33,111 nt of DNA. Origin: Arsukibacterium sp. UBA3155 (lineage in GTDB: Bacteria > Pseudomonadota > Gammaproteobacteria > Enterobacterales > Alteromonadaceae). The notes under the pieces are model-generated. The model was not told the origin of the DNA. It ran no database searches and saw only the letters and a list, made by a program, of their open reading frames with translations. This document shows, one piece after another, positions 15,140-25,781 of this stretch; within the stretch, counting starts at the first letter, position 1, and the number at the start of each line of letters is the position of its first letter. The position numbers and the translations under genes are program-made. The stretch spans positions 1 to 33,111 of the forward strand of contig DEYP01000005.1 of assembly GCA_002364615.1 (NCBI GenBank), written 5' to 3'.

Positions 15140-17260
15140 GTGTATCTATTTGAAGGCCTGAAAAATCAAATTTCCGCCTACCTGCCGGCAGAGCAGGTTA
15201 GCCTGGTGCAGCAGGCCTACGTTGTTGCGCGCGATGCGCATGCCCCGCAAACCCGTTCCAGCGGTGAACCATACATTACCCACCCGGTAGCAGTAACCAG
15301 TATTCTGGCTGAAATGCGCATGGATCATGAAACATTAATGGCAGCACTGCTGCATGATGTGATTGAAGACACCGAATACAGCAAAGAAGATTTAGCCAGG
15401 TTGTTTGGCGATACCGTGGCCGAACTGGTGCAAGGGGTGAGCAAGCTCGATAAAGTAAAGTTTAAAGATTATCAGGAGTTTGAAGCTACCAATCTGCAAA
15501 AAATGTTTATGGCCATGACCCAGGACATCCGGGTTATTTTGATAAAACTGGCCGACCGCACTCACAATATGCGCACCCTTGGTGCACTTCGGCCGGAAAA
15601 ACGCCGGCGTATCGCAAAAGAAACCCTGGAGCTGTATGCCCCTATCGCCAACCGCCTGGGTATTCACAATATTAAGAACGAGCTGGAAGACTTAGGCTTT
15701 CAGGCTCTGTACCCTATGCGTTACCGGGCACTGGGCAGCGCCGTTAAACTGGCCCGCGGCAACCGGCGCGAACTGTTGGAAAAAGTGCAGAATGAAATTC
15801 GCAGCCGCATCAGTGACGCCGGTATCGAAGCCGAGGTCAGTGGCCGGGAAAAACATCTGTACAGTATTTACCGCAAGATGAAAAACAAAGAACTGATGTT
15901 CAATGATGTGATGGACATCTATGCCTTTCGGGTGGTGGTGAACTCTATCGATAATTGCTATCGCATTCTGGGCCTGGTGCACAACCTGTATAAGCCGATT
16001 GAAATCCGCTTTAAAGACTACATTGCCATTCCGAAACAAAATGGCTATCAGTCGTTGCATACCTCGTTAATTGGCCCACATGGTATTCCGGTCGAAATTC
16101 AGATGCGCACCCGCGAAATGGACGAAATGGCCGACAAAGGGATTGCCGCGCACTGGATGTATAAATCAAACGGTGAGCATAAAGATACCACTGCGCAAAT
16201 CCGGGCCCATCGCTGGATGCAAAGCCTGCTGGAATTACAGCAAAGTGCCGGTACCAGCTACGAATTTGTCGAGAACGTTAAATCGGAATTGTATCCGGAA
16301 GAGCTGTACGTTTTTACCCCCAAAGGTAAAATTGTTGAATTGCCCATTGGCGCTACCGCGGTTGATTTTGCCTATGCCGTGCATACCGATGTCGGTAACC
16401 GCTGTGTCGGTGCCAAAGTCGACCGTCGTCCTTATTCGCTCAGTAAAACCCTGGAAACCGGTCAGACCGTCGAAATCATTACCAGCCCTGGCGGCAAACC
16501 CAACGCCAACTGGCTTAACTATGTTGTCACCAGCCGGGCAATACTTGGCATTCGCAATTATTTAAAACGCCAGCAGCAAAACGAAGCCATCAGTCTGGGC
16601 AAGCGCTTGCTCACCTCGGCGCTGGGTGAAGTGAAGCTGGAAGACATTGCCGTCGATCGCATTGAGCAAGTACTTAAAAACGTTCATCAGCAATCGTTTG
16701 ACGCCTTATGTAGTGAGATTGGCCTGGGTAATCAGTTACCGGTAGCCATAGCCCGGCGCCTGCTGGGTGAATTTGAAGCCGATGACACCAGTGGTAAAAA
16801 CAGCTCGCCGTTACCGAAAAGCAACGCCTTCATTGTCGGCTCAGAAGGCATGCTGGTCACCTTTGCCAAGTGCTGCCGCCCGATACCTGGTGATGAAATT
16901 GTGGCAAATGCGACCCCGGGTAAAGGCTTAAATGTGCACCGCAGCGATTGTCGCAATATTAAAGGCTGGGAACGCGACCCGGCGAAATTTTTCGCCATTC
17001 GCTGGGATAACACCAGCGACAAACAATTCTTATGTGATATCCGGGTGTTTATTATCAATCGTCAGGGGGTATTGGCGAAGTTAACAACGCTACTTGCGAC
17101 CCAAAACTCGAATATTCAGGACTTGGTTACCGACGACAGAGACACCGGTGAATACGTGATTAAAATTACCCTGTCAGTACAGAACAGGGTGCATCTGGCA
17201 AATGTTATGCGCAAAATACGCGTGTTGCCAGATGTTCAAAAAGTTTACAGAAGGAAATAA
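15140..17260 (+). CDS. spoT: Bifunctional (p)ppGpp synthetase/hydrolase
   Basis: Synthesises and degrades the alarmone (p)ppGpp. The 706 residues carry an N-terminal HD hydrolase domain with LLHDVIEDT (71-78) and [11 protein letters not shown] (138-148), a synthetase domain with RFKD at 290-293 and NGYQSLHTS (the RxKD signature of bifunctional or SpoT-like enzymes rather than the ExDD of RelA), a TGS domain (about 390-450), a zinc-finger/RIS-like [11 protein letters not shown], and a C-terminal ACT domain. Both active sites look intact. The frame extends to TTG 15128, but GTG 15140 has GGGAG 5 nt upstream and gives the family start VYLFEGL. In E. coli spoT is followed by trmH; here ridA follows after 4 bp. 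Confidence 0.97.
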   Translation: MYLFEGLKNQISAYLPAEQVSLVQQAYVVARDAHAPQTRSSGEPYITHPVAVTSILAEMRMDHETLMAALLHDVIEDTEYSKEDLARLFGDTVAELVQGVSKLDKVKFKDYQEFEATNLQKMFMAMTQDIRVILIKLADRTHNMRTLGALRPEKRRRIAKETLELYAPIANRLGIHNIKNELEDLGFQALYPMRYRALGSAVKLARGNRRELLEKVQNEIRSRISDAGIEAEVSGREKHLYSIYRKMKNKELMFNDVMDIYAFRVVVNSIDNCYRILGLVHNLYKPIEIRFKDYIAIPKQNGYQSLHTSLIGPHGIPVEIQMRTREMDEMADKGIAAHWMYKSNGEHKDTTAQIRAHRWMQSLLELQQSAGTSYEFVENVKSELYPEELYVFTPKGKIVELPIGATAVDFAYAVHTDVGNRCVGAKVDRRPYSLSKTLETGQTVEIITSPGGKPNANWLNYVVTSRAILGIRNYLKRQQQNEAISLGKRLLTSALGEVKLEDIAVDRIEQVLKNVHQQSFDALCSEIGLGNQLPVAIARRLLGEFEADDTSGKNSSPLPKSNAFIVGSEGMLVTFAKCCRPIPGDEIVANATPGKGLNVHRSDCRNIKGWERDPAKFFAIRWDNTSDKQFLCDIRVFIINRQGVLAKLTTLLATQNSNIQDLVTDDRDTGEYVIKITLSVQNRVHLANVMRKIRVLPDVQKVYRRK

Positions 17261-17264
17261 TTCT

Positions 17265-17657
17265 ATGTCAAAAGTCATTATCCGCACCGAAGCCGCCCCG
17301 GCTGCAATTGGCACATACAGCCAGGCGGTAAAAATTGGTACCACGGTGTATTTATCAGGTCAGATCCCGCTGGTGCCTGCCAGCATGCAAATGGTGTCAG
17401 AAGACTTCGCCGAACAAACGCATCAGGTTTTTAAAAACCTGGCTGCCGTCTGCGATGCTGCCGGTGGCACCTTAAATAACATGGCTAAATTGAATATTTT
17501 TCTGGTTGATCTTGGCCAGTTCGCCACCGTTAACCAGGTAATGAGCCAGTACTTTGCCGAGCCCTATCCGGCCAGAGCAGCAGTGCAGGTTAGCGCCTTG
17601 CCCCGTGGCGCTCAAATTGAGATCGACGGTATAATGGAAGTTCCATCAACCCACTAA
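17265..17657 (+). CDS. ridA: RidA enamine/imine deaminase
   Basis: Hydrolyses reactive enamine and imine intermediates released by PLP enzymes such as threonine dehydratase, protecting PLP enzymes from damage. The 130-residue product is full-length, with [25 protein letters not shown] and the substrate-carboxylate Arg in [21 protein letters not shown] in the last codons of spoT serves as its ribosome binding site, so the two are co-transcribed. Its stop codon overlaps the next start (TAATG). A PLP aminotransferase lies 14 kb away in the same window, but no direct link is implied. Confidence 0.95.
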   Translation: MSKVIIRTEAAPAAIGTYSQAVKIGTTVYLSGQIPLVPASMQMVSEDFAEQTHQVFKNLAAVCDAAGGTLNNMAKLNIFLVDLGQFATVNQVMSQYFAEPYPARAAVQVSALPRGAQIEIDGIMEVPSTH

Positions 17658-18514
17658 TGAATAAAAAAATCGCGTTACTCAGCCTTTTTTTTGCCAGCCT
17701 GTGCTTGCCGCTGCAGGCTACTGTGGATTCGCCAGAGGTAGTGACTGAGCAAACGGCAGAGCCGATAACCCCTGTTATTACTGCCGCCGCCAAGCCGAAA
17801 CTGACCTGGTGCCTGGATCATTTTCCGTACTTCCATGACTATGATGCCACGACTACTCCTACCGGCCCTTCAGTAGAGTTAATGCAGGAGCTGGCCAGAC
17901 GGGTTGGTTTTGAGCTTAATTTTACGCCACGAACAAACCTGGCCCGTTGTTTAAAATTGATGGAGCAAGGCAAAGTCGATTTAATGACCAATCTGAAGTT
18001 CAGTGAGCAGCGCAATCAGTTTATGGTACTGTTGCCGTACAGTAATAATATTGCCGAGAGTTTATTTTTACGGCTAAACGATGAGCGGCTGATTCAAAGC
18101 CAGGCGCAGTTGCGGGGGCTTACCCTGGCGACCTTGCGTCACTTTTTATATAACCCCGCTACCATGGTATTAATCGCCGAGGAATCACGCCATATTGCCC
18201 AGGTCGACAGTATTGAAATAGGCCTGGAGATGCTGCTACGTAACCGCATCGATGGTCTGGTGGCGCCGACCATCAGCACCACCGAAGCCATTAACGCTGC
18301 CAGCTCCTATCAGCATCGTTTTAAAATTGCGCCTATAGATTTCAGCGGCACTGCGCCGAATAATATTCATCTGGCCATCGCCAGAAACAGTCAGAATAAA
18401 GCGCTGATACCCTTGCTACAGCAACATCTGCAAGCCATGATTGATGATGGTACAGTAGCGCGGCTTATTCGCAGCCCAGAGAACCGCACCGACGTAAAAG
18501 AGCTGAAACAGTAA
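17657..18514 (+). CDS. Periplasmic substrate-binding protein (SBP family 3-like)
   Basis: Secreted binding protein resembling the polar-amino-acid ABC transporter family. The 285 residues begin with a signal peptide ([21 protein letters not shown]). A mature two-lobed domain follows: TWCLDHFPYF, GPSVELMQELARRVGFELNF, CLKLMEQGKVDLMTNLKFSEQR, then GLEMLLRNRIDGLVAPTISTTEAI. No permease or ATPase gene is adjacent, so it may be a stand-alone sensor or orphan binding protein, as many Alteromonadales carry. Its ATG overlaps the ridA stop. Ligand unknown. Confidence 0.82.
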   Translation: MNKKIALLSLFFASLCLPLQATVDSPEVVTEQTAEPITPVITAAAKPKLTWCLDHFPYFHDYDATTTPTGPSVELMQELARRVGFELNFTPRTNLARCLKLMEQGKVDLMTNLKFSEQRNQFMVLLPYSNNIAESLFLRLNDERLIQSQAQLRGLTLATLRHFLYNPATMVLIAEESRHIAQVDSIEIGLEMLLRNRIDGLVAPTISTTEAINAASSYQHRFKIAPIDFSGTAPNNIHLAIARNSQNKALIPLLQQHLQAMIDDGTVARLIRSPENRTDVKELKQ

Positions 18515-18589
18515 GCAGATTAACGCTTTGCCTGTGCCCTTTCCCGGTTTACACTAAAACCATCCGCCAGCTTTAGTTAAGAGAGCACC

Positions 18590-20686
18590 TTGCCGCATAC
18601 CCGACTGGATAGCCTCAGCATCAGCCTGATCAAAGGCGTGGGTGCTAAAGTGGCACAGCGCCTGGAAAAGCTGGGTATTGCCAGCGTACAGGATTTACTG
18701 TTTCATTTACCGCTGCGTTACGAAGATCGCACCCGAATTTATGCCATTGCCGATCTTATGCCCGCCACCCACGCCACGGTAATGGCTGAGGTTATCAGCA
18801 GCGATATTCAGTTTGGTAAAAGGCGTAGCTGGCTGGTGAAAGTAGCCGATGGCAGCGGGTTTTTAACCTGCCGCTTTTTTCATTTCAGTGCCGCCCAGAA
18901 AAATGCAGTAACGCCGGGGGTGAAGCTGCGCTTGTTTGGTGAAGTAAAACGCGGGCCACGCGGCGTTGAAATGCTGCATCCGGAATACCGGGTGGTGCAG
19001 GAAGAACCCATCGTGCAGGTGTCCGAAACCCTGACCCCAGTGTATCCTACTACCGAGGGTATAAAACAGGCAAGTTGGCGCAAACTGACCGATACCGCGC
19101 TGGAGTATTTACAACGCTATGCCCCGGTTGAATATCTTAGTGCAACGTTACTCAGTTCGCCCTGGTCACTGGCCGAAGCGCTGGCTTATATCCACCGGCC
19201 GCCACCAGATGCAGCGCTTAGCCTGCTGGAGCAGGGGCGCCACCCGGCGCAGCAACGGTTAATTCTGGAAGAGCTGGTAGCCCAGCAGTTAAGCATGTAT
19301 CAGCTGCGTAGCCATAGCCAGCAACAGCATGCGGTGGCATTGCCTGAGCAGCCGGCGTTAACCCGGAAGTTTTTAGCCAGTTTGCCCTTTCAGCTAACGG
19401 GCGCGCAGCAGCGGGTTGTGGCAGAATTGCGGCAAGATTTAGCCAGGTCGCTGCCCATGCTTCGGCTGGTACAAGGCGATGTCGGCTCTGGCAAAACTCT
19501 GGTTGCTGCCCTGGCAGCGCTAACCGCGATTGCTCAGGGGTATCAGGTCGCGCTCATGGCACCAACCGAATTACTGGCAGAGCAACATGCTGCCAATTTT
19601 ACTACCTGGTTTAGCCCGCTGGGTATTGAGGTCGCCTGGCTTGGGGGTAAAACCAAAGGCAAGACACGGGATAACACCCTGACAAAGCTCGCCGATGGTA
19701 GCGCCCAGATGGTGCTGGGTACTCATGCCTTGTTTCAGCAAAGTGTCACATTTTGTAAGCTGGCGCTGATTATTATTGACGAGCAGCACCGCTTTGGGGT
19801 GCACCAGCGACTGGCGCTGCGCGAAAAAAGTGGTATGGCGGGCGTATTCCCACATCAGTTGGTGATGACCGCTACTCCCATTCCCCGAACGCTGGCCATG
19901 ACCGCCTATGCTGATCTCGATACCTCGGTTATCGACGAGCTGCCCCCAGGCCGCACCCCGGTAACCACCGTCGCCATTCCTGACAGCCGCCGTAGTGAGA
20001 TTATTGAACGGGTTCGTAATGGTGTGCTGCAGGATCACCGCCAGGTGTACTGGGTATGCACCCTTATTGAAGAGTCAGAAGTACTGCAATGCCAGGCCGC
20101 TGAAGATACCGCCGCCAGCCTGACCGCCGCCTTACCTGAGCTGCAGGTAGCACTGGTGCATGGCCGCTTAAAAAGCGCTGAAAAACAAGATATTATGGCG
20201 CGTTTTAGCCGTGGTGAAATCGACCTGCTCGTCGCCACCACCGTAATCGAAGTGGGGGTAGATGTACCCAATGCCAGTTTAATGATTATTGAAAACCCCG
20301 AGCGGCTGGGTCTGGCGCAACTGCATCAGTTACGGGGCCGGGTTGGCCGGGGCAGTGCGGTCTCCCACTGTGTGCTGTTATATCATGCGCCATTGTCCAA
20401 AACCGCACAGGCGCGCCTGGCCGTGCTGCGTGACAGTAACGATGGCTTTATTATTGCCCAGCGCGATCTGGAAATACGGGGACCGGGTGAACTGTTAGGC
20501 ACCCGTCAAACCGGATTGTTGCAGTTTAAAATTGCCGATATCAGCCGCGACGCCGAGCTTATTCCGCATGCCCGCCAATTAGCAGCACAACTATGGCAGC
20601 AGGGGCAGCAGCAAAACGATCTGACCGCCTGTCAACAATTGATCCGGCGCTGGCTGGCCAACAAAGACATTTATGGTAATGCCTGA
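18590..20686 (+). CDS. recG: ATP-dependent DNA helicase RecG
   Basis: Branch-migrating helicase that remodels stalled replication forks and R-loops. The 698 residues (693 in E. coli) hold the wedge/OB domain with [18 protein letters not shown] near the N-terminus, Walker A GDVGSGKT at 296-303, the DEQH box at 397-400, TATPIPRT, and helicase motifs V and VI ([23 protein letters not shown]). The start is TTG 18590 with GAGAG upstream; no better start is in frame. It closes the gmk-rpoZ-spoT neighbourhood, as in E. coli, and is followed 11 bp later by a DUF1445 gene. Confidence 0.96.
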   Translation: MPHTRLDSLSISLIKGVGAKVAQRLEKLGIASVQDLLFHLPLRYEDRTRIYAIADLMPATHATVMAEVISSDIQFGKRRSWLVKVADGSGFLTCRFFHFSAAQKNAVTPGVKLRLFGEVKRGPRGVEMLHPEYRVVQEEPIVQVSETLTPVYPTTEGIKQASWRKLTDTALEYLQRYAPVEYLSATLLSSPWSLAEALAYIHRPPPDAALSLLEQGRHPAQQRLILEELVAQQLSMYQLRSHSQQQHAVALPEQPALTRKFLASLPFQLTGAQQRVVAELRQDLARSLPMLRLVQGDVGSGKTLVAALAALTAIAQGYQVALMAPTELLAEQHAANFTTWFSPLGIEVAWLGGKTKGKTRDNTLTKLADGSAQMVLGTHALFQQSVTFCKLALIIIDEQHRFGVHQRLALREKSGMAGVFPHQLVMTATPIPRTLAMTAYADLDTSVIDELPPGRTPVTTVAIPDSRRSEIIERVRNGVLQDHRQVYWVCTLIEESEVLQCQAAEDTAASLTAALPELQVALVHGRLKSAEKQDIMARFSRGEIDLLVATTVIEVGVDVPNASLMIIENPERLGLAQLHQLRGRVGRGSAVSHCVLLYHAPLSKTAQARLAVLRDSNDGFIIAQRDLEIRGPGELLGTRQTGLLQFKIADISRDAELIPHARQLAAQLWQQGQQQNDLTACQQLIRRWLANKDIYGNA

Positions 20687-20697
20687 AGGAGGCAAAC

Positions 20698-21483
20698 ATG
20701 TTAACGCTTACTCCTCATCAGTTACGTCTGCAATGCCGCAGCGGCGCCTTTAGCGGCAATACCTCGGGCTTTGCAGCAGGTTTTGTCCAGGCCAATATGG
20801 CCATTTTACCCCGCCAGTACGCCGCCGATTTTCTGCAGTTTTGCCATTTTAACCCCAAACCCTGCCCTTTACTGGGTATGGCAGCCACACCGGGCGCAAT
20901 TGATATGCCGGCAATGGCCAAAGATCTGGATATCCGCAGCGATTTACCAAAATACCGAATTTTCCGGCACGGTAAGTTAGCGGATGAAGTCACTGATGTG
21001 CGAAGTGTCTGGCGGGATGATTTAGTGACCTTCTTAATTGGCTGCTCGTTCTCATTTGAGGAATCGCTGCTGGCAGATGGTCTGGAAATTCGCAATATCA
21101 CCGAGCAGGTTAACGTGCCAATGTACCGCACTTCTCTCGCCTGTACCCCTGCCGGGGTGTTTCATGGCGGTATGGTGGTCAGTATGCGGCCGATGAAACC
21201 CGCCGATGCCATCCGCGCTATTCAGATTTGCTCACGCTTTCCGCAGGTACATGGCGCACCGGTGCATTTTGGCGATCCGGCTGCTATTGGTATTAACGAT
21301 ATTACCAAGCCAGATTTTGGTGATGCCGTTAGCATTAAACCCGGTGAAGTGCCGGTATTCTGGGCCTGTGGTGTGACGCCCCAGGTGGCAATAGCCAATG
21401 CCAACCTTGATTTTTGCATAACCCACAGCCCGGGCCACATGCTGGTTACTGATATTCCTAACAGCAAACTGTCGGTGTTCTGA
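20698..21483 (+). CDS. DUF1445 protein (YcsI / D-glutamate cyclase N-terminal-type)
   Basis: Putative hydro-lyase family PF07286, 261 residues, cytoplasmic. Signatures include [55 protein letters not shown] and [11 protein letters not shown]. The family is the N-terminal half of vertebrate DGLUCY, which converts D-glutamate to 5-oxo-D-proline, and B. subtilis YcsI is encoded within the 5-oxoprolinase operon. AAGGAGG lies 6 nt before the ATG, giving strong initiation. It follows recG by 11 bp, an apparently accidental neighbour, while the functionally related pxp genes and the other half (DUF4392) lie from 27911 onward on the same strand. The specific activity of this protein is inferred. Confidence 0.88.
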   Translation: MLTLTPHQLRLQCRSGAFSGNTSGFAAGFVQANMAILPRQYAADFLQFCHFNPKPCPLLGMAATPGAIDMPAMAKDLDIRSDLPKYRIFRHGKLADEVTDVRSVWRDDLVTFLIGCSFSFEESLLADGLEIRNITEQVNVPMYRTSLACTPAGVFHGGMVVSMRPMKPADAIRAIQICSRFPQVHGAPVHFGDPAAIGINDITKPDFGDAVSIKPGEVPVFWACGVTPQVAIANANLDFCITHSPGHMLVTDIPNSKLSVF

Positions 21484-21485
21484 CT

Positions 21486-21505
21486 AAGGCTCTGGCCAGA
21501 GCTTT
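21486..21505. terminator. Candidate bidirectional terminator
   Basis: AAGGCTCT (21486-21493) pairs with AGAGCTTT (21498-21505), with one G-T pair, around a GGCC tetraloop; the core is a 14-bp palindrome. It lies between two convergent stop codons. The T-run is short, so efficiency is uncertain. Confidence 0.5.
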
Positions 21506-21518
21506 GAGGTACTCAGGC

Positions 21519-24500
21519 TTAACTTTTAAAATAACTGCGCAGCGAACTGCCGCTGCTGAACACACTGATCATACTGCCGAGCACCCCGGCAATAGAGGCG
21601 GCCACGATATGCAGCGACTGACCTGAGGTCAGGGCAATGCCACCGACAATAACCACCGCCAGCGCTGCAAAACTAAGCCGGTAATTTTTCCACACCCCGG
21701 CTTCGCCTACTTTTACCAATTGCCGTAAAGTTTCAGACGGCTCCGCATTTTGCACAAACTGACGGAAACTGCGATTAACCAACGTCAGTTTGCCACGGCT
21801 TACCCGTAGCAAACCATTGATCGCCAAATGTTCTATCATCAGGCAATTAAGCGGGTTCAGTTGGTGGCCGTTGGCCAGATTAAACAGCGCCAGCTTCTCT
21901 TCGTTGCTGCAGCCTTCCCACTTATATCGATATAAGGCATCGGCATGAGTCAGGATAAAATTCAAAGTCGCCCATTGCCGGGTCGTCAGGCCATCGCTGC
22001 CGCGCCAAAGCCCCGGGCGAGGCTCAGCTTGTGTAGTGTTTAGCTGGTCTGTCGTGGCGGGCAATGGCCCAAGCAACGGGTACGCGTCGATTTCCTGCTG
22101 CAACATGTCAGCGTCTAACGGCTCAGCCAGGGTATCTGGCATTTGTACATTAAAGTTAAGTAAGCATTCTGACCAAGTCAGGTATTCAGATTGCTGCAAG
22201 GCACTTTCGCCATCAGCAACTATCTCGTCTTTAATGGTCAGCCGCTGCAAACTGTTAAACCCCATCACCAGGGTAAATTTACTAAGCTCGCCTAATAAGG
22301 TCAGCGCTTTAAGTTCAGTAATCAGGCCCAGTAACAACTGGCGCCGCCTCGGGCCATTGAGGCCGGTGTCTATCTGGCTAAGGGTAACCTGCATTGGTTT
22401 GCCTGGCTCGCTCTGTTGCAGCATTATTGACACGTTCTGCAATTCATCCTCAAGCTGTTGTAAGGTGGCACTACGCTGGTAAAGCTGCTCAAAACCCGGC
22501 AGCAGCGCGCTGTCGCTTTGCGCTAACCGTACTTGTTTTAACAGCATCAGTAAATTAACCCCGGCCGGGGGGCAAGCGCTCAGCTGTAGTTGCAGCCCGT
22601 CAACCAGCCGTGTCGCAGGTGCAAGCTGCGTCTTGGTGCTCAGCTGATAAATATGCCGTAGAAAATCACTGTCATAACCCAGTCGCAGCCATAATACCCG
22701 GCGCACATAAAGCTGCCACAGTACTAAAAACAGCAGTAAAGGCAGCAAAAACTGCACACTGACAAGCAACAGCTGGCTCAGTGTTTTCGGGCTGTTGCTG
22801 GTATCATGCAACGTTTGCATCGCCACAGTGCCAATGCCATGTTCATTGTCAGGTGCGCTGCGCTGCGCCTCACTATTCATCTCAAGCGGCTCTAAGCGCA
22901 CCAGAAAGGTTTTTACCCACTGCCACAAGTATGTATTGCCAATAATGGTACTGAGTTTAGGATAATCATCCGGCAAACCGCTACTGCTAACGCCAGCGCA
23001 GCGCTGCTGATAGGTTGCCACAGACCAGGAAACCGGCAGCAGCTGGGTCGGTTGCAAACGCTGCTCAGTAATAGAATTAGGAAAACGGTTTATAGCAAAC
23101 TCATGTAACTCGGCCCGCTCACGGTTAAACTCAATACATTGCATTTTGGCGTAATGGGCCTGCAACGCCTGCTGCGGCACCTTACTGATGTAAGATAAAT
23201 AGCTAAACGGCAGTAAACTGATGACCGCAACACTGCCGGCAATAATTAGTTTAGCGCCCGGTTTAATTATCGGTGCCTGCGGTTTGCGCTGGCGCAAAAA
23301 CAGGCTGACGCAACCAATAATAAGCAAAAACAATACGGCGCTTAACCACGGTAATACTGCGGTTAATTGGCTGGAGGGGATAGTAAGCTGCAGCGCAGTT
23401 CGTAGCGCAAAAAAACCATAAACCAGGCCCCAGACCAGTGACACCAGCAATAACAAGCGTCGGCTGTCAAAACCAAGCGGGATCCCCAGCCGGTTTTTAA
23501 CCAGCTTGCTGTTAACAAAGCGTCGCAGCAGCTGCAACGCGGTGATTAACAGCAAAAAGAATACAATCATGCTGACGCTGAAAATCAGAAACTGATTGCT
23601 CATAATGGCATCGACATGATCCTGCGGATAAAACAACACCAGCGCCCATTCATCTACCGGTGAGCCAGTCAGGATAAAATTGCCGGGCTGACCATGATAA
23701 AAGCCGGTCAGGCCAGTTCTGACACTATTGCCGGTGGGCTCCCCGGATCTGACAGTCTGGCTCAGCAGGTTGCTCTCACTGCCAATATAGTAAATATTCT
23801 CAACAAAGGTGCGGCTGTTATCATTGTGATACAACACCTTGCCAGTACGTCGTTCTACCACCATAAACTGCAAGCCGTTGGCAGAGGGTGGTGCCAGGCT
23901 TACCGACGGTAATACCACATCGGCCACCAGCACAAAGCCGGCATCGCTGACCTCCCTGTCACTATCGCTGTCACTGCCACCATTCTCGTTTTGCCTGGCC
24001 TGTAGTGGCATCGCAATAGTCGTGCCCCGGGTACCGTTATTCACATTCAGCAACCGCTGAATATAGACATTGTCAAAGCTCTGCCCTTTCAGCGTCAATT
24101 GCCAGCCATTACCATTACGTACCCGCTTAAAGTAATCACGGTGCGATAAATCATACACCTTAGGCGCCGCGTTGTTTTCCAGAAAATACATAGACGGAAA
24201 ACGTGAGCGGCCAGCTGCATCCAGCATGCTTACCGACAATAGCTTACCCGACACTGCTGTACTATTTTGACCAGAATCTTGACCAGAATTTTTATCTGAA
24301 TTTTGACGATAATGTTGAAGATAGTACGTTTGCATGGTGCATTCTTTGTCAGCGTCGACGTGCATGAGCTTCGGATAAAAATCATAGGCCAGCTCTGTCT
24401 TTGAACAGGGTGCAAACTTTTGCTGATAATTAATTTGCTTTAACGTTGCCGCCGCCGGTAACAACGATTTGTCGACTGCACTCCCCTGCCAGTGCTGCTG

Positions 24501-25640
24501 GTAGTAGGCACTGTAGCTTTGCAGATCGCTAAATACAGCGTGGATATCCGCCGTTAAGTCAGCCCGTAATTTTTCAATATAATCTTGCGCCTGCTGCTGC
24601 CGGCTCTGCTGCCATACGGTTACGGTCAGATAGCTGAAAATAAGCGCCAGTAATACCGAAAAAAAACCATAGGCCACCAGATAACAAAAGCTGGCATATA
24701 AGCGGTTCACCGACTGGTTTTTCGGCTGCAAATACATCCGAAGTACCGACCAGACAAAGGTTAAGCTTACCAGGGTGGCAAACAACAAAGGAATATTCCA
24801 GTAGCCGCTGCCCTGCTCTGCCAGCTGTTGCTGAGGCAGCAAACCCACCAGATACAACTGCGATACCGCCTGATCTGCTGCATTATTGTTTACAGCGACC
24901 AGCCCGGCGGCCAGTCGCATCGGATAAATAAACAGCCGGTAGTCACCGTAAGACAACTCCATGTCCAGATGAACACTGTAGCTGGGCAGCCTGGGTTCTG
25001 GTGGCGCTCTGCTATCGGTTACTTCACTGAAAAAATCACTGTATTGCTGCTTGCTTAGTGCTTCGGTTACGCTGGTTAAATTAACAAAAGAAATGGTTGT
25101 TTCACCGCCAGTGCTGGCCAGCACCTGGCTATCTTCGGTAACAAACAACAACTGGCTGAAACCACGTTCTGGCTCAGGTAAAAAATCGGCATGCTGAATT
25201 TCCGCTTCAAGGTAATTTACAGTGTTGTTGTCAGTTTGTTGATACCAACGCAGCTGCACTTTATCCTGGGTTAACCAGTAGCGATTGCGGTAGCTGGCGC
25301 AAGGGGTCGTGCTCTGTTCTCCCTCCTTCTGCGGACAGTCGCCGGACAGCTGTTGGCGGTGGGTCACTTTGTAACTGGGAAACAACGCCCTGATAGCAGT
25401 TTCGCTTTCCTGATAATCATACAAGCTTTGCAGTTTTATCAGGTTTTCAGTAAAGATATTACTGGCTTCCGCCAACACCCTGAAGTAGTCCTGATTAATC
25501 ACACTGCTGCGGGCCTGGGCGTAACGGTAGTAACCAAACACCATTAGCGCCAGTAATGCCGCCATCAGCAACAGTAACCCGGCAATCCGTTTCGGGCCGG
25601 TTTTTCTCTGGCGCGGTTCTGGTGCGGTGTCGCTTTGCAT
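21519..25640 (-). CDS. Large multi-pass membrane protein of unknown function with extracytoplasmic Cache-like regions
   Basis: I do not recognise this family. The 1373 residues contain a membrane segment at 18-40, an extracytoplasmic region to about 280, two more segments (282-306, 312-345), a second extracytoplasmic region (about 345-670) with Cache-like wording (FPSMYFLEN, YDLSHRDYFKRVRNG), four segments (about 680-700, 727-747, 760-780, 797-817), a third extracytoplasmic loop with three Cys, one segment at 953-980, and a cytoplasmic part of about 330 residues. That part ends in a winged-helix-like stretch (MIEHLAINGLLRVSRGKLTL, then NRSFRQFVQ) and a C-terminal membrane hairpin (1317-1340, 1342-1362). 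No kinase, GGDEF, EAL, methyl-accepting or P-loop motif is visible, so the output is unknown. It lies in the same orientation as the propeller lipoprotein gene, 141 bp apart. Confidence 0.8.
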   Translation of the reverse strand: MQSDTAPEPRQRKTGPKRIAGLLLLMAALLALMVFGYYRYAQARSSVINQDYFRVLAEASNIFTENLIKLQSLYDYQESETAIRALFPSYKVTHRQQLSGDCPQKEGEQSTTPCASYRNRYWLTQDKVQLRWYQQTDNNTVNYLEAEIQHADFLPEPERGFSQLLFVTEDSQVLASTGGETTISFVNLTSVTEALSKQQYSDFFSEVTDSRAPPEPRLPSYSVHLDMELSYGDYRLFIYPMRLAAGLVAVNNNAADQAVSQLYLVGLLPQQQLAEQGSGYWNIPLLFATLVSLTFVWSVLRMYLQPKNQSVNRLYASFCYLVAYGFFSVLLALIFSYLTVTVWQQSRQQQAQDYIEKLRADLTADIHAVFSDLQSYSAYYQQHWQGSAVDKSLLPAAATLKQINYQQKFAPCSKTELAYDFYPKLMHVDADKECTMQTYYLQHYRQNSDKNSGQDSGQNSTAVSGKLLSVSMLDAAGRSRFPSMYFLENNAAPKVYDLSHRDYFKRVRNGNGWQLTLKGQSFDNVYIQRLLNVNNGTRGTTIAMPLQARQNENGGSDSDSDREVSDAGFVLVADVVLPSVSLAPPSANGLQFMVVERRTGKVLYHNDNSRTFVENIYYIGSESNLLSQTVRSGEPTGNSVRTGLTGFYHGQPGNFILTGSPVDEWALVLFYPQDHVDAIMSNQFLIFSVSMIVFFLLLITALQLLRRFVNSKLVKNRLGIPLGFDSRRLLLLVSLVWGLVYGFFALRTALQLTIPSSQLTAVLPWLSAVLFLLIIGCVSLFLRQRKPQAPIIKPGAKLIIAGSVAVISLLPFSYLSYISKVPQQALQAHYAKMQCIEFNRERAELHEFAINRFPNSITEQRLQPTQLLPVSWSVATYQQRCAGVSSSGLPDDYPKLSTIIGNTYLWQWVKTFLVRLEPLEMNSEAQRSAPDNEHGIGTVAMQTLHDTSNSPKTLSQLLLVSVQFLLPLLLFLVLWQLYVRRVLWLRLGYDSDFLRHIYQLSTKTQLAPATRLVDGLQLQLSACPPAGVNLLMLLKQVRLAQSDSALLPGFEQLYQRSATLQQLEDELQNVSIMLQQSEPGKPMQVTLSQIDTGLNGPRRRQLLLGLITELKALTLLGELSKFTLVMGFNSLQRLTIKDEIVADGESALQQSEYLTWSECLLNFNVQMPDTLAEPLDADMLQQEIDAYPLLGPLPATTDQLNTTQAEPRPGLWRGSDGLTTRQWATLNFILTHADALYRYKWEGCSNEEKLALFNLANGHQLNPLNCLMIEHLAINGLLRVSRGKLTLVNRSFRQFVQNAEPSETLRQLVKVGEAGVWKNYRLSFAALAVVIVGGIALTSGQSLHIVAASIAGVLGSMISVFSSGSSLRSYFKS

Positions 25641-25690
25641 GGCGCTGGCCTTAAGTTAACAATTAAGTAATAACTTAAACTCAGCAAATT

Positions 25691-25764
25691 GCAACCTGTA
25701 GCAGGTCAGACGTGCTTAGCACGCTGGTAAATTAGCAACTACACGGAGGAGAGCGCTGACCTGC
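25691..25764. repeat. Nested palindromic intergenic element
   Basis: GCAGGTCAG (25701-25709) is the exact inverse of CTGACCTGC (25756-25764). Between them lies CGTGCTTAGCACG (25711-25723), a 5-bp stem with a 3-nt loop, and just before them CCTGTAGCAGG. It fills the gap between two leftward genes and looks like a REP/BIME-type element. Copy number elsewhere cannot be judged here. Confidence 0.5.
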
Positions 25765-25781
25765 CTGCGCTTTCCTTGCGG

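Noticed and set aside
21519-25640. Chemoreceptor, histidine kinase or NTPase assignment for the 1373-residue protein
   Set aside because: No methyl-accepting, HisKA/HATPase or Walker motif is visible, so naming it would be unsupported.
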